A stretch of DNA of 64,000 nt. Origin: Symsagittifera roscoffensis (lineage: Eukaryota > Xenacoelomorpha > Acoela > Convolutidae). A model generated the notes under the pieces. That model made no database searches. It was not told the DNA's origin and worked only from the letters and a program-made list of their open reading frames with translations. The translations under genes and the position numbers were made by a program. The stretch is taken from contig NC_087062.1 in NCBI RefSeq assembly GCF_963678635.1, forward strand, positions 11,326,670 through 11,390,669, given 5' to 3'. Positions 11,881 to 23,600 of the stretch are shown in pieces. Numbering within the stretch: position 1 is the first letter of the stretch; each line of letters starts with the position of its first letter.

Positions 11881-11987
11881 GAATTACCGCTAGAATGCAC
11901 AAACCGCACAAACCGTTTTTGTCATTCATTGGCTGTTTCTCAGGTACCACCGGTTTCTTTCCTCATTATGCAAAAACCAACCGCCTT

Positions 11988-11988
11988 A

Positions 11989-12044
<56 letters not shown>

Positions 12045-12061
12045 AGAGTAGTAGTAGTAGG
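11988..12061. repeat. (TAG)n microsatellite
   Basis: About 24 trinucleotide units are present with one interruption (agtaagagta). The apparent poly-Val frame across it is an artefact of the repeat. Confidence 0.95.
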
Positions 12062-12507
12062 GTAGGCTTTAGTATTTCTCCATGGGTTTTGAACCCTCGT
12101 TTATAAGTTTATAATTTTTCCCGGTGGGTTGCAGTGTCCGCACCAGCAAAGAATTCTCCACATACACAAGTTGTTTTCTGCAAAATTTCTGTTGAAGAAT
12201 TTCCAATACGTGTTTGTTATAGATATTTTCAGGCTGCCATAATCTTGATTTTCGATGTGCACAATTTGGCTAAAGTAGTTGTATAGCGTATTAGAACGTA
12301 TTTAATAATTTTCATTTGACTTTTTCAGTCTTGTTGCATGAACAGAAAATCTCAACACGTGTTGCTTATCTCGTTCGTGATTCGTTTTTATGAATAATTG
12401 TATTCAAATCAATGTCATGTTTATTTTTTAGTAGTGAAACTAAGTACAATATGTCGTGTAATTCAAAGTACATTGAGAGTGGAAGGAGCTTTAAAAATTT
12501 CAGTCTT
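12062..12507. other. 3' flank of the LINE, no gene seen
   Basis: AT-rich sequence lies between the TAG microsatellite and the end of the LINE ORF2. It may contain the 3' UTR of the element (which is on the minus strand). No tail repeat was recognised with confidence. Confidence 0.35.
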
Positions 12508-14998
12508 TCAGTAATTCATTTTGAAGTTATTTGTAATCCAAGAAGTCGCTCGTTTTTGTACTCTTTCTAGTTGTCTGAATTCTGCTTTGTTTGGATACCA
12601 TGTTTGCGATGCATAGCTTATGATTGGTACAATGTATCCACATTATACGTTTAATTTTGACATAAATGATGTTTTTTTCGAGATATTCCGTTGGACTTTG
12701 TAAAAAGCTCCCATTGCTTTTGATATGCGCTTTTCAGCATTTACTGACCACGAAAGGTTGTCACACATTAAAATAGCTAACTCTTTTTGGGTCTTTGTGG
12801 TATCAACATTTGTATTAAATAGTGTTACTTCCAATTTCCCTTTGAGTTTTAACAGATTACGTTTATCTTCATTCAGCGGCATTTTATTTTCTTTGCACCT
12901 TTTTTCAACATTTGTCGTGTCTTTTTGCTGATGAGTTTCTTCAGTAGACAAGATCTTCATATCGTCACAATAGCCAAAACAATCCGAATTCTCAATGCAT
13001 TTGGGAAAGTCGTTAATGAATATGATAAAAAGTAGAGGGCCAAGAATTGAGCCCTGTGGTACACCGCTAGTTATTTCTTTCAAAGTTGATGAACTTTTAT
13101 TGATTTTCACAAAATGCATTCTATCTGTTAGATAGTCTTGTATTATGTCTTGTATCTGAATGCCTAGACCTATGTTCCGTAGTTTAGCGATTAGGATACT
13201 ATGAGGAACTTTATCAAAGGCTTTAGAAAATTCTAGATAAAGGACTGATAGTGTTTGAACATTTTTGTCATCGTAGAGTTCATATACCTTGCTCAAAAAT
13301 TTTACCATTTGAAGTACTGCTGATTTTTTTTGCCGGAAGCCGTATTGTGCGTTTTCCAAGAAAGCTTGAACTTTGGGGTAAATATTATCAAAGATAATTT
13401 TTTCGAAGACCTTCGAGACGGAGCATAAAAGGCTAATTGGGCGGTAGCACTCAACTGACGCCTTGGTCTTTTCTTTAAAAATTGGGGCCATTTGACTTGT
13501 TTTCCAGTATGTCGGAAAGAGCCGCTTGTTAATGAATGTGCGGAAGAGAAGATAGAGCGATTTTGACCGAAATTCAGAAAAATTTTATAGGATTATATTA
13601 CCTATACCATCGAAACCTGATGCTTTATTTGTAAAAAAATTTTTGAGAATGAATTCGATTTTGGTTTCTTCAATGTGTATTTGTGCACAGATTTCTTCTG
13701 TAGGAGAACAGTTTGTATTTCGTGCGATAGGGTTAGGATTTGATTCCTTTTGATATACACTGATGAAGAATTCATTAAAAATGTAGCTTTTTGGGTGTCA
13801 TCTCTAGTGGATTTTTCCTTGAAAAACATTTTTTGGGGATATTGCCTGGAACTACTTATTTTGTTTAAGTATTTTTGTAGGTCACTGAATCGTCTACTGC
13901 TTGTTACTGTTTCTTCGTAAATTGCTTGATCTTCAGTCAATGCTATTTGAAGATTTTTTTCCAGTTTTTTGTGTTTTAGGATAAAGCTTAAAACAGGTTT
14001 GCTTAAAGTAGGTTTGTTTTGCCGATCAATACGCCGTTTTAATGTTTGTACTCTTTTTAGCATGTGAGACGTACTTGGTATCACCCACGGGGGGAGAGTT
14101 GATCTGTGTGATGTAACCTTGGGTACATTGTTGTTTATTTTGTCCCATAACCATGCATACCACTGACGCAGGAGCTCATTTACATTACTGTAACAATACG
14201 GTATGAAAGGTTTGTCTTTTATTTCTGGAATCATTGTCGTCCAATCGGCTCTGTTAAATGCCAGACTTTCACCTGTGTTTATTTCTTTGATACTGGCTTC
14301 CATGTTAATTGTTGCAGAGTAAGCATAATGATCTGAGCATGAAACTTTGTCAATGCTGTGTGCGTTTGTTGCTGTTTGGTCCGAGATCCAGTTGAGTATC
14401 ACTCCAGGGTTGTTTATTAAGAAAACATCAAGCTGCTTTTTTTGGAGTCCAATAATTGTTCAAAGTCAAGTTCAATGAGCTTTTTTAACACTGCATTTTC
14501 ATATTCGTCCTTTGAGTGCATCATTTTCCAACAAGGGTATTCAAAATTTATATCTCCCGTAATCGACACTGCGTTACAGTTGTGTTGTATTTGTAATTTT
14601 GTTAAGTTTTCGAATAAACTGATGAGTTTTTGTTGTTTCCATTGGTATTTACTGTTTTTCGGGGGATTATAAACACAGCAGAGAATTTGATGATGTCCAG
14701 TTTCACCTATTAGTTTGGCCACTATGCATTCTTCATTTTCTATTTGAGCATCAATTTCTTCGTAATGCACATTTTTTTATCGCCATGAGTACACCTCCGT
14801 GATTGGTTTTTAAAGTGGAGTTTTTTCTATCTTTGCGAATTATATTAAAACCAGCCAAATGCAGAGCTTTATCTGGTATTTCCTTTACCAGCAATGTCTC
14901 TGTGAGACATAGTATATCGTAGTTTGTTTGTAAAATGGCATTTGATAGAGCTGTTCTTCTGTTGATGTCTAAAATACTTCTGACATTTAGGCAAAAAA
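12508..14998 (-). pseudogene. LINE ORF2 (AP-endonuclease + reverse transcriptase), decayed
   Basis: On the minus strand the order is: an AP-type endonuclease starting with CLNVRSILDINRRTAL (about 14960), LCLTETLL and NHGGVLMAIKK, continuing in a second frame with ITGDINFEYPCW (about 14550) and SDHYAYSATI (about 14330); then a linker; then reverse transcriptase (12643-13491) with YRPISLLCSVSKVFEKII, FSKAFDKVPHSIL, SGVPQGSILGPLLFIIFIND and YCDDMKI; then SYASQTWYPNKAEF and LERVQKRAT (about 12560). This is a Jockey/CR1-group non-LTR retrotransposon. It is broken by frameshifts near 14780, 14410 and 13600, a stop near 13590 and an in-frame TAA just after LNV at about 12643. The first RT catalytic Asp reads Glu (L-E-F-S-K). 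It is therefore inactive. Confidence 0.85.
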
Positions 14999-15024
14999 AA
15001 ATTTAAATACTTAGCAGTAGGTAG

Positions 15025-15900
15025 TCAATTGCTTCCTTCAATTTTTTTCCAATTTCCACTTTCTTCGTCATATTGGTAAAGGACAAGGTCCCTTAGCCTT
15101 AGGTTTTTAGCTGATACGCCAGTTTCTATCATTGTTCGTCTTTTCATCAGAAGTTTGTTCTCAATCAGAAATTCACTTGGGCTGAGCTTTTTTGACACAA
15201 AAAGAGTTTTGTCGTAGTTTTTCAATTTTGCCAAGAACATTAGTATCAGTCGTTTTTGCCATTCATTTGATACATTTACAACTATTGTGCGTGGCCTTTT
15301 TTCTTCTTCATATTTTCCTAAACGTTTTAAATCTGTGATTTTTGCTTCAACTGTTAAGAACTCAAACAGTTTGTTCACCTCTTCCAAGTAGTGTTCGTGT
15401 CTATCTCTTGAATTTTTTGAGACCAGTTCAAGCAGTCCTCTTATCCGGATTCCGTTATAGCTTGATTCTGGTTTGTTTAAGGCATGTTGCTTTGGCTCAT
15501 TTCTGTTTTGTGGTTTTTTGTTTGTTTCATCTATCTTTTGCTTTAGTGAATCTGTCTCTTGTTTAAATGTAGAGAATTGTTCGGCGATTTCATTTAGTTT
15601 TGTTTCGGCAATGGATGGACGGGATTGCATCAAATCATTGATCATCGACTCTTTCCTACTGTTTCCAACACAACAGTTACAGAACAGGAGGACGTTCTGA
15701 CTGATCTCCGAAACTCCAAGGATGGCAGTTTCAGATATTCCAGTGCATGTTTTTGTCATGTGCATAACATCGCCACAGGCAATGCAATTAAAGATTTGAC
15801 TTTTGTTTGTGATCGGCTTTTTGCATGTTTTACAAGATTTCTCAGATGCTTGCGAGACGCTAGCATTTCTGCGTCTTTCTTCTGAGCCCATATTGCTCAA
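15025..15900 (-). CDS. LINE ORF1 protein: PHD-like finger, coiled coil, RNA-binding-like domain
   Basis: A 291-codon uninterrupted frame sits directly upstream of the LINE ORF2 on the same strand, with about 25 bp between its stop and the start of ORF2 similarity. Residues 23-80 hold Cys/His pairs of a PHD-like finger (CKTCKK, CIACGDVMH, then C-N-C-C). Residues about 95-135 are charged and likely coiled-coil. Residues about 150-275 resemble the RRM-like region of CR1-type ORF1 proteins, with a G-x-R-I-R-G-L start, a KRLGKYEEEKRPRTIVV strand and an L-x-x-K-L-K-N-Y segment. Such proteins bind element RNA and chaperone it. The frame is intact although ORF2 is dead, so the element died recently or ORF1 escaped damage by chance. 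Confidence 0.8.
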   Translation of the reverse strand: MSNMGSEERRRNASVSQASEKSCKTCKKPITNKSQIFNCIACGDVMHMTKTCTGISETAILGVSEISQNVLLFCNCCVGNSRKESMINDLMQSRPSIAETKLNEIAEQFSTFKQETDSLKQKIDETNKKPQNRNEPKQHALNKPESSYNGIRIRGLLELVSKNSRDRHEHYLEEVNKLFEFLTVEAKITDLKRLGKYEEEKRPRTIVVNVSNEWQKRLILMFLAKLKNYDKTLFVSKKLSPSEFLIENKLLMKRRTMIETGVSAKNLRLRDLVLYQYDEESGNWKKIEGSN

Positions 15901-16055
15901 AAAATCTTCTCAGAACTGACACTCCAAGGTATAAAACCCCAGGAGAAGACCAGACTAGAGAAGACTTATTGAGTTTTTTGATTCCCTTGGACTGATACTC
16001 CAAGGTATAAAAATCTCAGGAGAGACTAGTCTCAAGAAAATCAGACTCACCAGAA
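15901..16055. repeat. Two copies of a short direct repeat
   Basis: The block actccaaggtataaaa followed by a ctcaggagaga-like tail occurs at about 15921 and again at about 15991 (about 70 bp apart). It separates LINE ORF1 from the SGNH-like frame upstream of it and may be 5' UTR of the LINE. Confidence 0.5.
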
Positions 16056-16793
16056 CTAGTGCGATGAGGATTGGGCTGCTTGTTTTTTCTTTGCTGCTGC
16101 TCTCTTTGATTTGGTGGGCCGTACTCTGAATTTTGATCTTTGCTGAAGTACTAGTGAACGGAGGTTGTGACGTTTCAAAAGTACTTTGTTGAGCAACTTC
16201 AGCTCAAGAGACGGAGGGGGATGTAGTTTAGAGAGGGCAACAACTGTATCAATGTCGTTTTGTTTTTGTTTAGGAAGAAGTCGTTTTATCGCGTCGATGA
16301 TGAGAGGTTTCGTCTTCCGTAACTTTTAAAAAATGTGAGGGTTACCGTTTCGACGAATGTATATAATCGCAGCTATTTGATGCTGAAAATTCGTGTTGAT
16401 TCCAGTTAACTGCTCCGGGGAACACTTCGTATTAAAGTTTTTGGGATGCTTTGTGATACTATTGTTTATCACGTCGTGCCAGAGAATGATTTCTCTGGAT
16501 TTTAGGGAACCGTTTCTAAGTAACCACTGCAGTTTCTTGAGTTTACTCACATTGTTTGGGTTGAGGCTTAGTCCCGATTTTGCAAAAGTGAATCTTCGAT
16601 ACTTTACCCCTAGATCGTAGGGTAGGTAGTCAAAGGTTCTTCTGAGTGAGCTTGCTCCAACTACAATCATGTGATCCACCAACCTGTGTCCACCCACTAG
16701 TGTCCACGAGCGGTAGCAACGGTAAATTAATCCAGTCAAAGTAATTTGAAGTAATTGCAGGGGACCACCACGGCTGTCCCAGTATATCAACAA
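16056..16793 (-). pseudogene. SGNH-hydrolase-like frame with one internal stop
   Basis: The minus-strand frame runs from ATG at 16793 to a TAG at 16056-16058, about 245 codons, with a single in-frame TAA at 16326-16328. Its N-terminal half contains DHMIVVGASSLRRTF (a GxS-like block), FTFAKSGLSLNPNNV and EIILWHDVINNSIT, where the D and N could be SGNH-type block residues. The C-terminal half is basic (KSKRAAAKKKQAA). It lies about 155 bp upstream of LINE ORF1 in the same orientation. CR1-type LINEs often carry an SGNH esterase in ORF1, so it may belong to the element, but it could be an independent gene family. The esterase call is tentative. Confidence 0.5.
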
Positions 16794-17019
16794 TTTATCT
16801 GAAACTATTTAGCAAAAGGCACAGCCAGCAATCCATTATCTTTGAGATATTTCCTCGTTTTTTCAACGATCTTGTCTCATGGGGTTTGCCTTACTTTTTT
16901 TGCAGATGCCTTAGCAAATTTGCAAATTTACTTTTATCAAAAATTTCTTCAATATTATTTGTAAACTTGCGATAAACCAAAAAGCGGAAAACATCAAAAA
17001 CTTCACAGAAAGCAAAACT

Positions 17020-17392
17020 GAAAACCGTCACAAGAAATTGACAAAACGATGTTTTTTCTACAATATCGAGGAAACCTTTGAAATTGAAACAAAAACTTCA
17101 AAGGCCAAGCCCGGTTTTGGTCATTTTCACAGCGCGCAAAATAAAAACTCGCTTGTCGATTTTGTCAACTTTTGATTGCCATCTGAAGAATCATGTGGTT
17201 TATGAAATAAATAGTAGTGGATGTAGTTTCTTCTATGTCGGGCAAACTTGCCGACGTCTAACCACATGGATAACAGAGAATCAAAAGAGGGATTCGCCTG
17301 TGGGACAGCATGTGGCAGAATGTGGACAATCTAAGGCGAAAGATTTTATTTTTTTTGTTAAGAACTACTTAATTGTCTTCTATGATGTTTAA
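17020..17392 (+). pseudogene. Penelope-like element fragment: GIY-YIG domain
   Basis: The open frame 17078-17392 contains HLKNHVVYEI, SSGCSFFYVGQTCRRLT and DSPVGQHVAECGQ. This is the GIY-YIG nuclease signature (YVGQT, then an R, an E and a final H) of Penelope-like elements. The sequence before it is degraded RT/linker. The end is truncated soon after the nuclease core. It lies only about 250 bp upstream of the myotubularin start codon. Confidence 0.75.
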
Positions 17393-17639
17393 ACGTCTGT
17401 AAATCATTTTATAACATTTTTTTAACCTGACGACATAACGTTTGAATTTACAATTGAATAATTTTTCTTCCTACTTTAAAAGCTTAATGGTTTTGGTCTT
17501 TATCAGCTAAAAATTTATTCTTTCAAAATGTAGAAGAAAAACTAAAAAATTTATGGAATCTTTTTTTTCGCAGAAAAGATGACGTGATATATCTGTGTAA
17601 GTTATTTGAATTATCTTGGTGTTCTTGCCTTTACACCAA
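17393..17639 (+). promoter_or_regulatory. 5' flank of the myotubularin gene, built from repeat sequence
   Basis: This interval between the Penelope-like fragment and the start codon must hold the proximal promoter and 5' UTR, unless a non-coding exon lies further upstream. Positions 17460-17545 (tactttaaaagcttaatggttttgg, tttattctttcaaaat, agaa(g/a)aaaaact) match the closing block of the 1.1-kb repeats at 7465-7550 and 6335-6425. No TATA box or initiator is convincing. Confidence 0.35.
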
Positions 17640-17663
17640 ATGGACAACATCAAAGTGCCCAAG
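17640..17663 (+). CDS. Myotubularin exon 1
   Basis: Encodes MDNIKVPK from the only suitable ATG, then donor gttagc (phase 0). The peptide matches the short N-terminal leader (M-[ED]-x-I-[RK]) of the MTMR6/7/8 group. This micro-exon is supported by frame continuity with exon 2. Confidence 0.75.
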
Positions 17664-20600
17664 GTTAGCCTTAACTTGAAAGATGATTAATCTTACCACG
17701 GATTGCTATCTATTGGTTTATTATATGTAAATTTAGGTCGATGGAGTCACTCTGTGTTCTCGATCTTCTGGGAGAGAGGAAATGCGAGGTAATCGCATAA
17801 TGTCATTTCAATAAACGGTTTCTGCATGATAATGACTTGCCTTGTCAGATTTTAAAAAGGTGTTTGGCTCTGAGAGACTATAGATTGTCTCAGTTCTTAA
17901 AGATCTAAGAAAATGAAATTGGCTTGGTGCTCACTGTCTTCAGGGCTTACGGCCTTCAACTCTCTAAAAGATAAGAATATAAATGAGTGGAGTAGCTATT
18001 TAAGAAAACTATTTAAAATTGCGAGAGCAATCGGGAACTAGACTTTTTCCCGTCAACAACTTTTCTTACAGATCTGTAAGAAATTGTGAAATTTCTTTAT
18101 TTGTGTACCCTGCCGATTCCGAGACATTGTAATACTCGAATCAGAGGTAACGCGGATGACTTTGTACTCTAATTTTTCGGGTTCTAGTCCCGACCGGACC
18201 TTGTTTTTTTTCAGTATTAAACTCAAAAAATGTTCCGGGAAAAATTGAGTTGTCGGATTATAGTTCGGCTGCTTATCTTTTGTCGCTTAGTTGTCACATC
18301 GGAGAAATTTTATGCTGCCAGCTATTTTCATCGTAGATACAACTTTTTTTGGTTTACTCTTGTAATTGGTAAAATTAAAACTCCTTTGTTGTATATATTT
18401 TCTTGGTTTTCATTTTTTTCGTTTAAAAGTTTTTTTTCGGCCTTAATGATTGTGGCTTTTTATCGGCTTAGTTAAGTGTTTTGTGTTAGGTGGCTTCAAA
18501 GGCATAAAATGATTGATTTTCTTTTGAAAAATTTAGGTAGTTTCATTTGCAAGATTTCAAAGGTTTAAAACTTAAAGTTCTTTGTGACAATAATTTGTGT
18601 CGTTTTTTGTTTTTGCCTCAATGGGCGTCTACCTAATTGTTGTCGACTCAGGTGCCGCTCGGTTTATAATTATAACTGATTTAATGTTGGTACTTTTATT
18701 TTCGACTGTTTTTTTTCTGAAATTATTTTCATATTTGTACCATTTTTTTCTCGATTTTGTTATAATCTGGTTATTTTCGTACCATTCAGTATTCGCTAGC
18801 TTGCAATGCTGCGCATGAGTTGTATCGCTAGTGATGCGCTTCTCCGCTTCGCCTCTGTGTTAAAAAGTGCACGTTGAATTTAATATGCTTAAATGCTGGA
18901 ATATAATTAGTTGCAAAAAGTTCGGACAGACAGAATTAATTAAAATGAGCAATCAGTGCTTTTTGACGGTTTTTGCATGCAAAATCTGAAGCCGAAAATC
19001 CTTGAGTTTTTTGTCAGACCAAACTCAAAATGCGAGATCGTCGATTTTCCGATGATTATGCTAGCCTAATTTTTAAAGATCGCGATGAACATCCAGATTT
19101 TACTATAAACTATTTCCACGCTTCCGATGCAATTGCCCGCCGTGGTTATAGGTTTCGAGCAAAACTCGGATCTACTTAACAATCTCCCCCCCCCTTGTTC
19201 CCCCCTATTGTATCTACTAAAGAATCTCCAGCCCTGTAAACAAAAACAATAAATTCCCACTAGAGCACTGTATGTAAATTCGAGTTTTGCTGCATTCTGA
19301 TTGGTCGAAAGTTCGCTGCAAGTAAACTAATTAACAATCTTCCCTTTCTTGAAGTGGTGGTTGTTAAGTAGTTCCCGAAACTCTGCTTTATGAACTTTCG
19401 ACGTTATGTCTATTTCAGTTTTAATTTCCGTTAATGTCTGGACAGTTGCTCTTTTTAATTAATTCTGTCTGTCCGAACTTTTTGCAACTCTCTATAATTC
19501 CTTTTTGTCCCTGAAATGTTGTTTGTGATTTGATCGATCATAACTTTTCAAAAAGTAGCGCTATGTCTGAAGTTGAAAGAAAGTTTCTCAGAATGTTGAA
19601 ATTGTGAAAATTTGTGATAGTTTTTCTGCCTTTAGGTAGCTAACGTTAAAAAGGATTGCCCTAAATTAATTTAAATATATTTTTTTGTTGTTTAGGCGTT
19701 CTGTCCATCACAGTAACTCACCTTATTTTCATGGAGGTTCCCGAGTTGTCAGAAACATCGGGCAACACAAATACTTCAGTGAACAAGAGCTCAGTTCAAC
19801 CTCCCAAGGAGTTAATGGTTAGGTATTATCTTTTTGCGCTGATATTTGGGTTTTCTTTTGTACTGGGTGGATATTGTTTGCTATATGGCATGGCGACCAA
19901 CATTTTTCTACTATGCAGACATTGTCACTACGCTAACAATCTGAAGCAGCGATTGAGCAATTTAGTGCTAGAAGTATCTTAAAAAGTTGAACGCATTCAA
20001 CTCGACGAAAAATGGTTTTAAAAAGCGGTTAAATGACCGAAAGGATGGCGTCCGAGTTTGCGAAACAATTTACTTGATGCAAGAATATGATAAATGTAGC
20101 TTAAGTTTAAGTCTGGTTGTGTCTCATATTCACAGTGATAACTTTTCTGTTTAGATATCGGTGTCTTTGATTGGTAAAGTAGAGAGGATGACAGCGGTGC
20201 CCAAGGACTACAAGGTCATCATTAGCACCAAACACTTCCGCGTCTACGAGTTTAGAATACAGCGGGAGAGCGACGCCTATAATGTTGCGACTTCTCTTCA
20301 ATCTCTGGCAACTCCAGGTTAGTCGGTAGCATTTATTGGAAAAAACTCAAATGCTGGTAATCAGATCAAATAGCCATCAGCTTTGCCTCTTCGTTTTTGT
20401 TCATTTTTAGTTACGTTTACATTCATTGTCTGTTTTTAGTAACAAGTAGTCTTTCAAGGCGCAGTGTAAGCCAAATACTGTCTTCATATTTGACCGAGGT
20501 ATTAAAAAAGAAATTGGGTTTCAGCCAAAGTGACTGATTTGTTTGCGTTCCATTACAAACAAGAAGATCTCCTGCGTAAGAATGTGAGGAACGGACTATT

Positions 20601-23600
20601 TTCCCCCGACAAGGACCAGGCTGCCAAGTTTCCCTCTATTGTGGCTGGTGCTTCTGCCTTGGGGGAGGGATATGAGAGTAGCTGGGGAGCTTACTCGATC
20701 GAGACAGAGTTCAAGAGAATGGGCGTACATGAATCGCAAAATTGGAAATTAGAGACGAACTTGAATAAGCGATATCAGGTCGGTCATTAAAGTTTATATT
20801 AGTTTTCTTCATTTAAAAGCAACACTAAGAGGCTTTTGATGTCTTTGTTCCGTGGAAAAAAATGTTTTTTCAATAAAAGTCAATGAAAGTGGTCAACATT
20901 GAAAAGGGGGATCGTAGCGTGGCAGTTGGGTTCTTTTTCATCGTTCCCAATATGGAAAATATGATCAATTAAGAATCGATGAACGTAATTCAGACTCTTT
21001 TATAGATCGTGATGATATTTTTTTGGTTCGTGATAGACGTGATGATCAGGAAAAAGTCAGAATTTTGTTCGCTTCGTGGTTTGATTTTTGATTTTTTTTA
21101 AGTTCAGTTCATTTCTTTTGTTAAGGTCACAAAAAACGTGATCGACTTATAATTTCAAAAGTGGATTTAAATTTTCAGATTTCTCAATGGAATAAAGACT
21201 TGCCGTTTGATCCAGTTCTCAAATTGAGGTAACTTTATCAAAAAAAATCTTTAAGGCCATTTATTGCTTCTTTCAAATTCGACAGTTGAAGTTTCAGTTC
21301 TTTTATTTCCGTGCGTTAATTACACTTCCGAAGCGAGTGTATTAGTACGAACCTTCTTCTTTTTCCAACCTAATTCGCAAATAAAAATGCTACTTTTGGT
21401 GGCACTTTTGAAGCGGTAGGCTGCGGTATCAGTATAATGTCATACGTGCAGATTCGAATCCTACACGAAGCTGAGTTTTAACTAATTCGAGGCTTATTTC
21501 TACTTTTTTATTTCCCTTGATAGAGCTGCTTTTTGTTCGTGTTCTCACAAGTGTTTGCGAAGCGCAGCTTCGCCTCTATGTTGACTCTTTTTCATCTGTC
21601 TTTTGGCTATGCTTTAGTTGGCGGACACATACCCTTCTGTGCTAGTATTTCCTTACAATTCCAATAAGTCAACGATCGAAGGTTCAGCCAAGTTCAGGAG
21701 TAGAGGTCGACTTCCGGTACTCACCTACTTGGACCGAAATGGGGTTTGTAGATCTCAATTTTATTATTTTTGAAATGAAACAATTGTTTTTATTCGTATG
21801 TAGAATCGACGGTGTTTTAAATGGTCTTGAAGTGTTACACTGGTTTTTAGGGTATTGTTTTCTTGCGTTATTTGTGTTATGTTGTTAGGCTGCAATCTGC
21901 AGGTCCTCCCAGCCCCTGGTGGGCATGGCCAAATTGGCGGGGGCGAGGAGTGTGGACGACGAGGACTTGTGTCACAGTGTGGCCAAGGTATCCCCCGGTG
22001 CTAACAAACAATTGTTCATACTCGACACGCGGCCAAAGGTAATGATGTCAATCCGCCTCTTTTCTGCCCATAAGATATAACGAAACTCCGTGGAACGTAA
22101 ATTTCGAACGAGATGGAAATTGTTCCTTAGTGTAGTTACGAAAATGCATTTAAGAATATGACCCATAATAAGTCAGAAAATGATGCACGGATGTTCAAGG
22201 ACGGATGTTCTAACTTTTTTCTAAGTCTTGTTTTACTTCATTTTTGTGCTATTCAATTAACTTAGCAAAATAAGTTAATTTCATCTTTTTTCGCGATGGT
22301 AAACTTAAATTTCATTTTATATCAGTCTAAGACTACGAACTCATTCCCAAAAAATAGATCCGAAAGTTTCCTGGTCTCGAAAAGTTCGAGTTTTTGTTTA
22401 CTTTTTTGGAATATAATTTTTGTTCCGACTTTCGAAGAAAACGGAATATTTATGCTCGATGTGGTTTTTTTTTATTCAGTCAATTTTCGCCGATCGAAAG
22501 AGTTTTTAACAAAGATTTTTAAAACCCCATTGAAGATATCAACGTCGTGAATTCAAATGTAAAAAATGTATATTTTACCTCCGATCATTTTTTGTAAAGT
22601 TCTGGGGGGTTTGAAAATTGCCAAATTGGCCATTTTCTGGATTAAATTATGCGCGCTTTGAAGAGTTTATTCATAAGGCGAATTATTTATGTGTGGCGAA
22701 TTATCCCGCACAACAAAATCGTTCAAACCAAATTGAAATGAGGCAAGCTAATCGGTCTTATTAATTTTGTACGACTCAAAATTTCACACTTTGATTTTTT
22801 CCAAAATTTATAGATTTTTAATATTTTTTTTCTCAAAAACTATCCGATATGAATTTAAGAGACAGTCGGAACATTCAGGGCTTTGCCCTGATATACGAGC
22901 AGTCTTGTTTTCTCTAAGATTTGTTGGATAGAATAGGATATTTATAAGCATTCTTTTTTCGTTTTGTGCAATTAGTGAGGCTTTTATAGTATCTTAAGTT
23001 GTGTGGTTGTTTTCTTATGCTTGAATATCAAAATTTCAAATTATGCTTTCAGATTATTATTTTTTTGAGCAATTTTTTTTTAAAACTCCAAGAGAAGGCA
23101 TGAAGAATACTTTTTGTCTATGCACCTTTATTTCAAATAATCATAATTTTTTTGCTAAAATTCCAATTGGTATTTGAGAAATGATATTTCTAGCTTAATC
23201 AATATTTACCTGGGAGTCTATCTTAGGTGAATGCTTGGGCCAATAAAATGCAGGGAAAGGGCTACGAAACAGAAGAGTTTTACCGGTTCATCAGATTCGA
23301 GTTTGCAAACATCGAAAACGTGCACGTCATGAGGACATCACTATCAAAGATCACAGAATGTTAGTTGAAAAATTACTCACTAAATGCTCCGATCACTTCA
23401 CGCAGAGAATGTTAGAAATTATGGCTTAGCACTTTTTTCTTCATAATTTTGACTGCTCAAAAGAATGCTTGTAAGGGGGGCAAGATTGGTATCTTATTAA
23501 TGCCCTTTCATCCCTGAGTTGGATTCCAAGAAAAAAAGTCAAAACTTGTATGTCCGAGTTCTTCCGAACTTCGCTTTCGTTGGCGACATTAACAAATCAA

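Larger units (their letters stand above)
17789..19695 (+). other. Intron 2 (1.9 kb)
   Basis: Holds a tRNA-like remnant (about 18120-18195), AT-rich sequence, a copy of the gcttcgcctctgtgt motif near 18845, and a complete inverted-repeat element (18909-19489). The open frames at 18230-18475 and 18597-18818 are T-rich chance frames. Confidence 0.6.
20779..21617 (+). other. Intron 5
   Basis: Contains a member of the intronic repeat family (about 20990-21300), a tRNA-like piece (21410-21475), and the palindromic gcgaagcgcagcttcgcc motif (about 21558). The last 25 bases (ctgtcttttggctatg) are themselves repeat sequence seen again at 31922 and 33469. Confidence 0.6.

Noticed and set aside
11784-12065. 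Poly-Val frame
   Set aside because: Translation of the (TAG)n microsatellite.
19731-19982. Open frame starting at an ATG with an apparent membrane helix
   Set aside because: Its first part is inside myotubularin exon 3 (19696-19817) in the same frame. The hydrophobic part is intron read-through after the donor at 19818.
21181-21230. Possible exon after attttcag in intron 5
   Set aside because: The peptide does not fit the myotubularin alignment, and the same bases recur at 31723 and 34110 as part of a repeat family.
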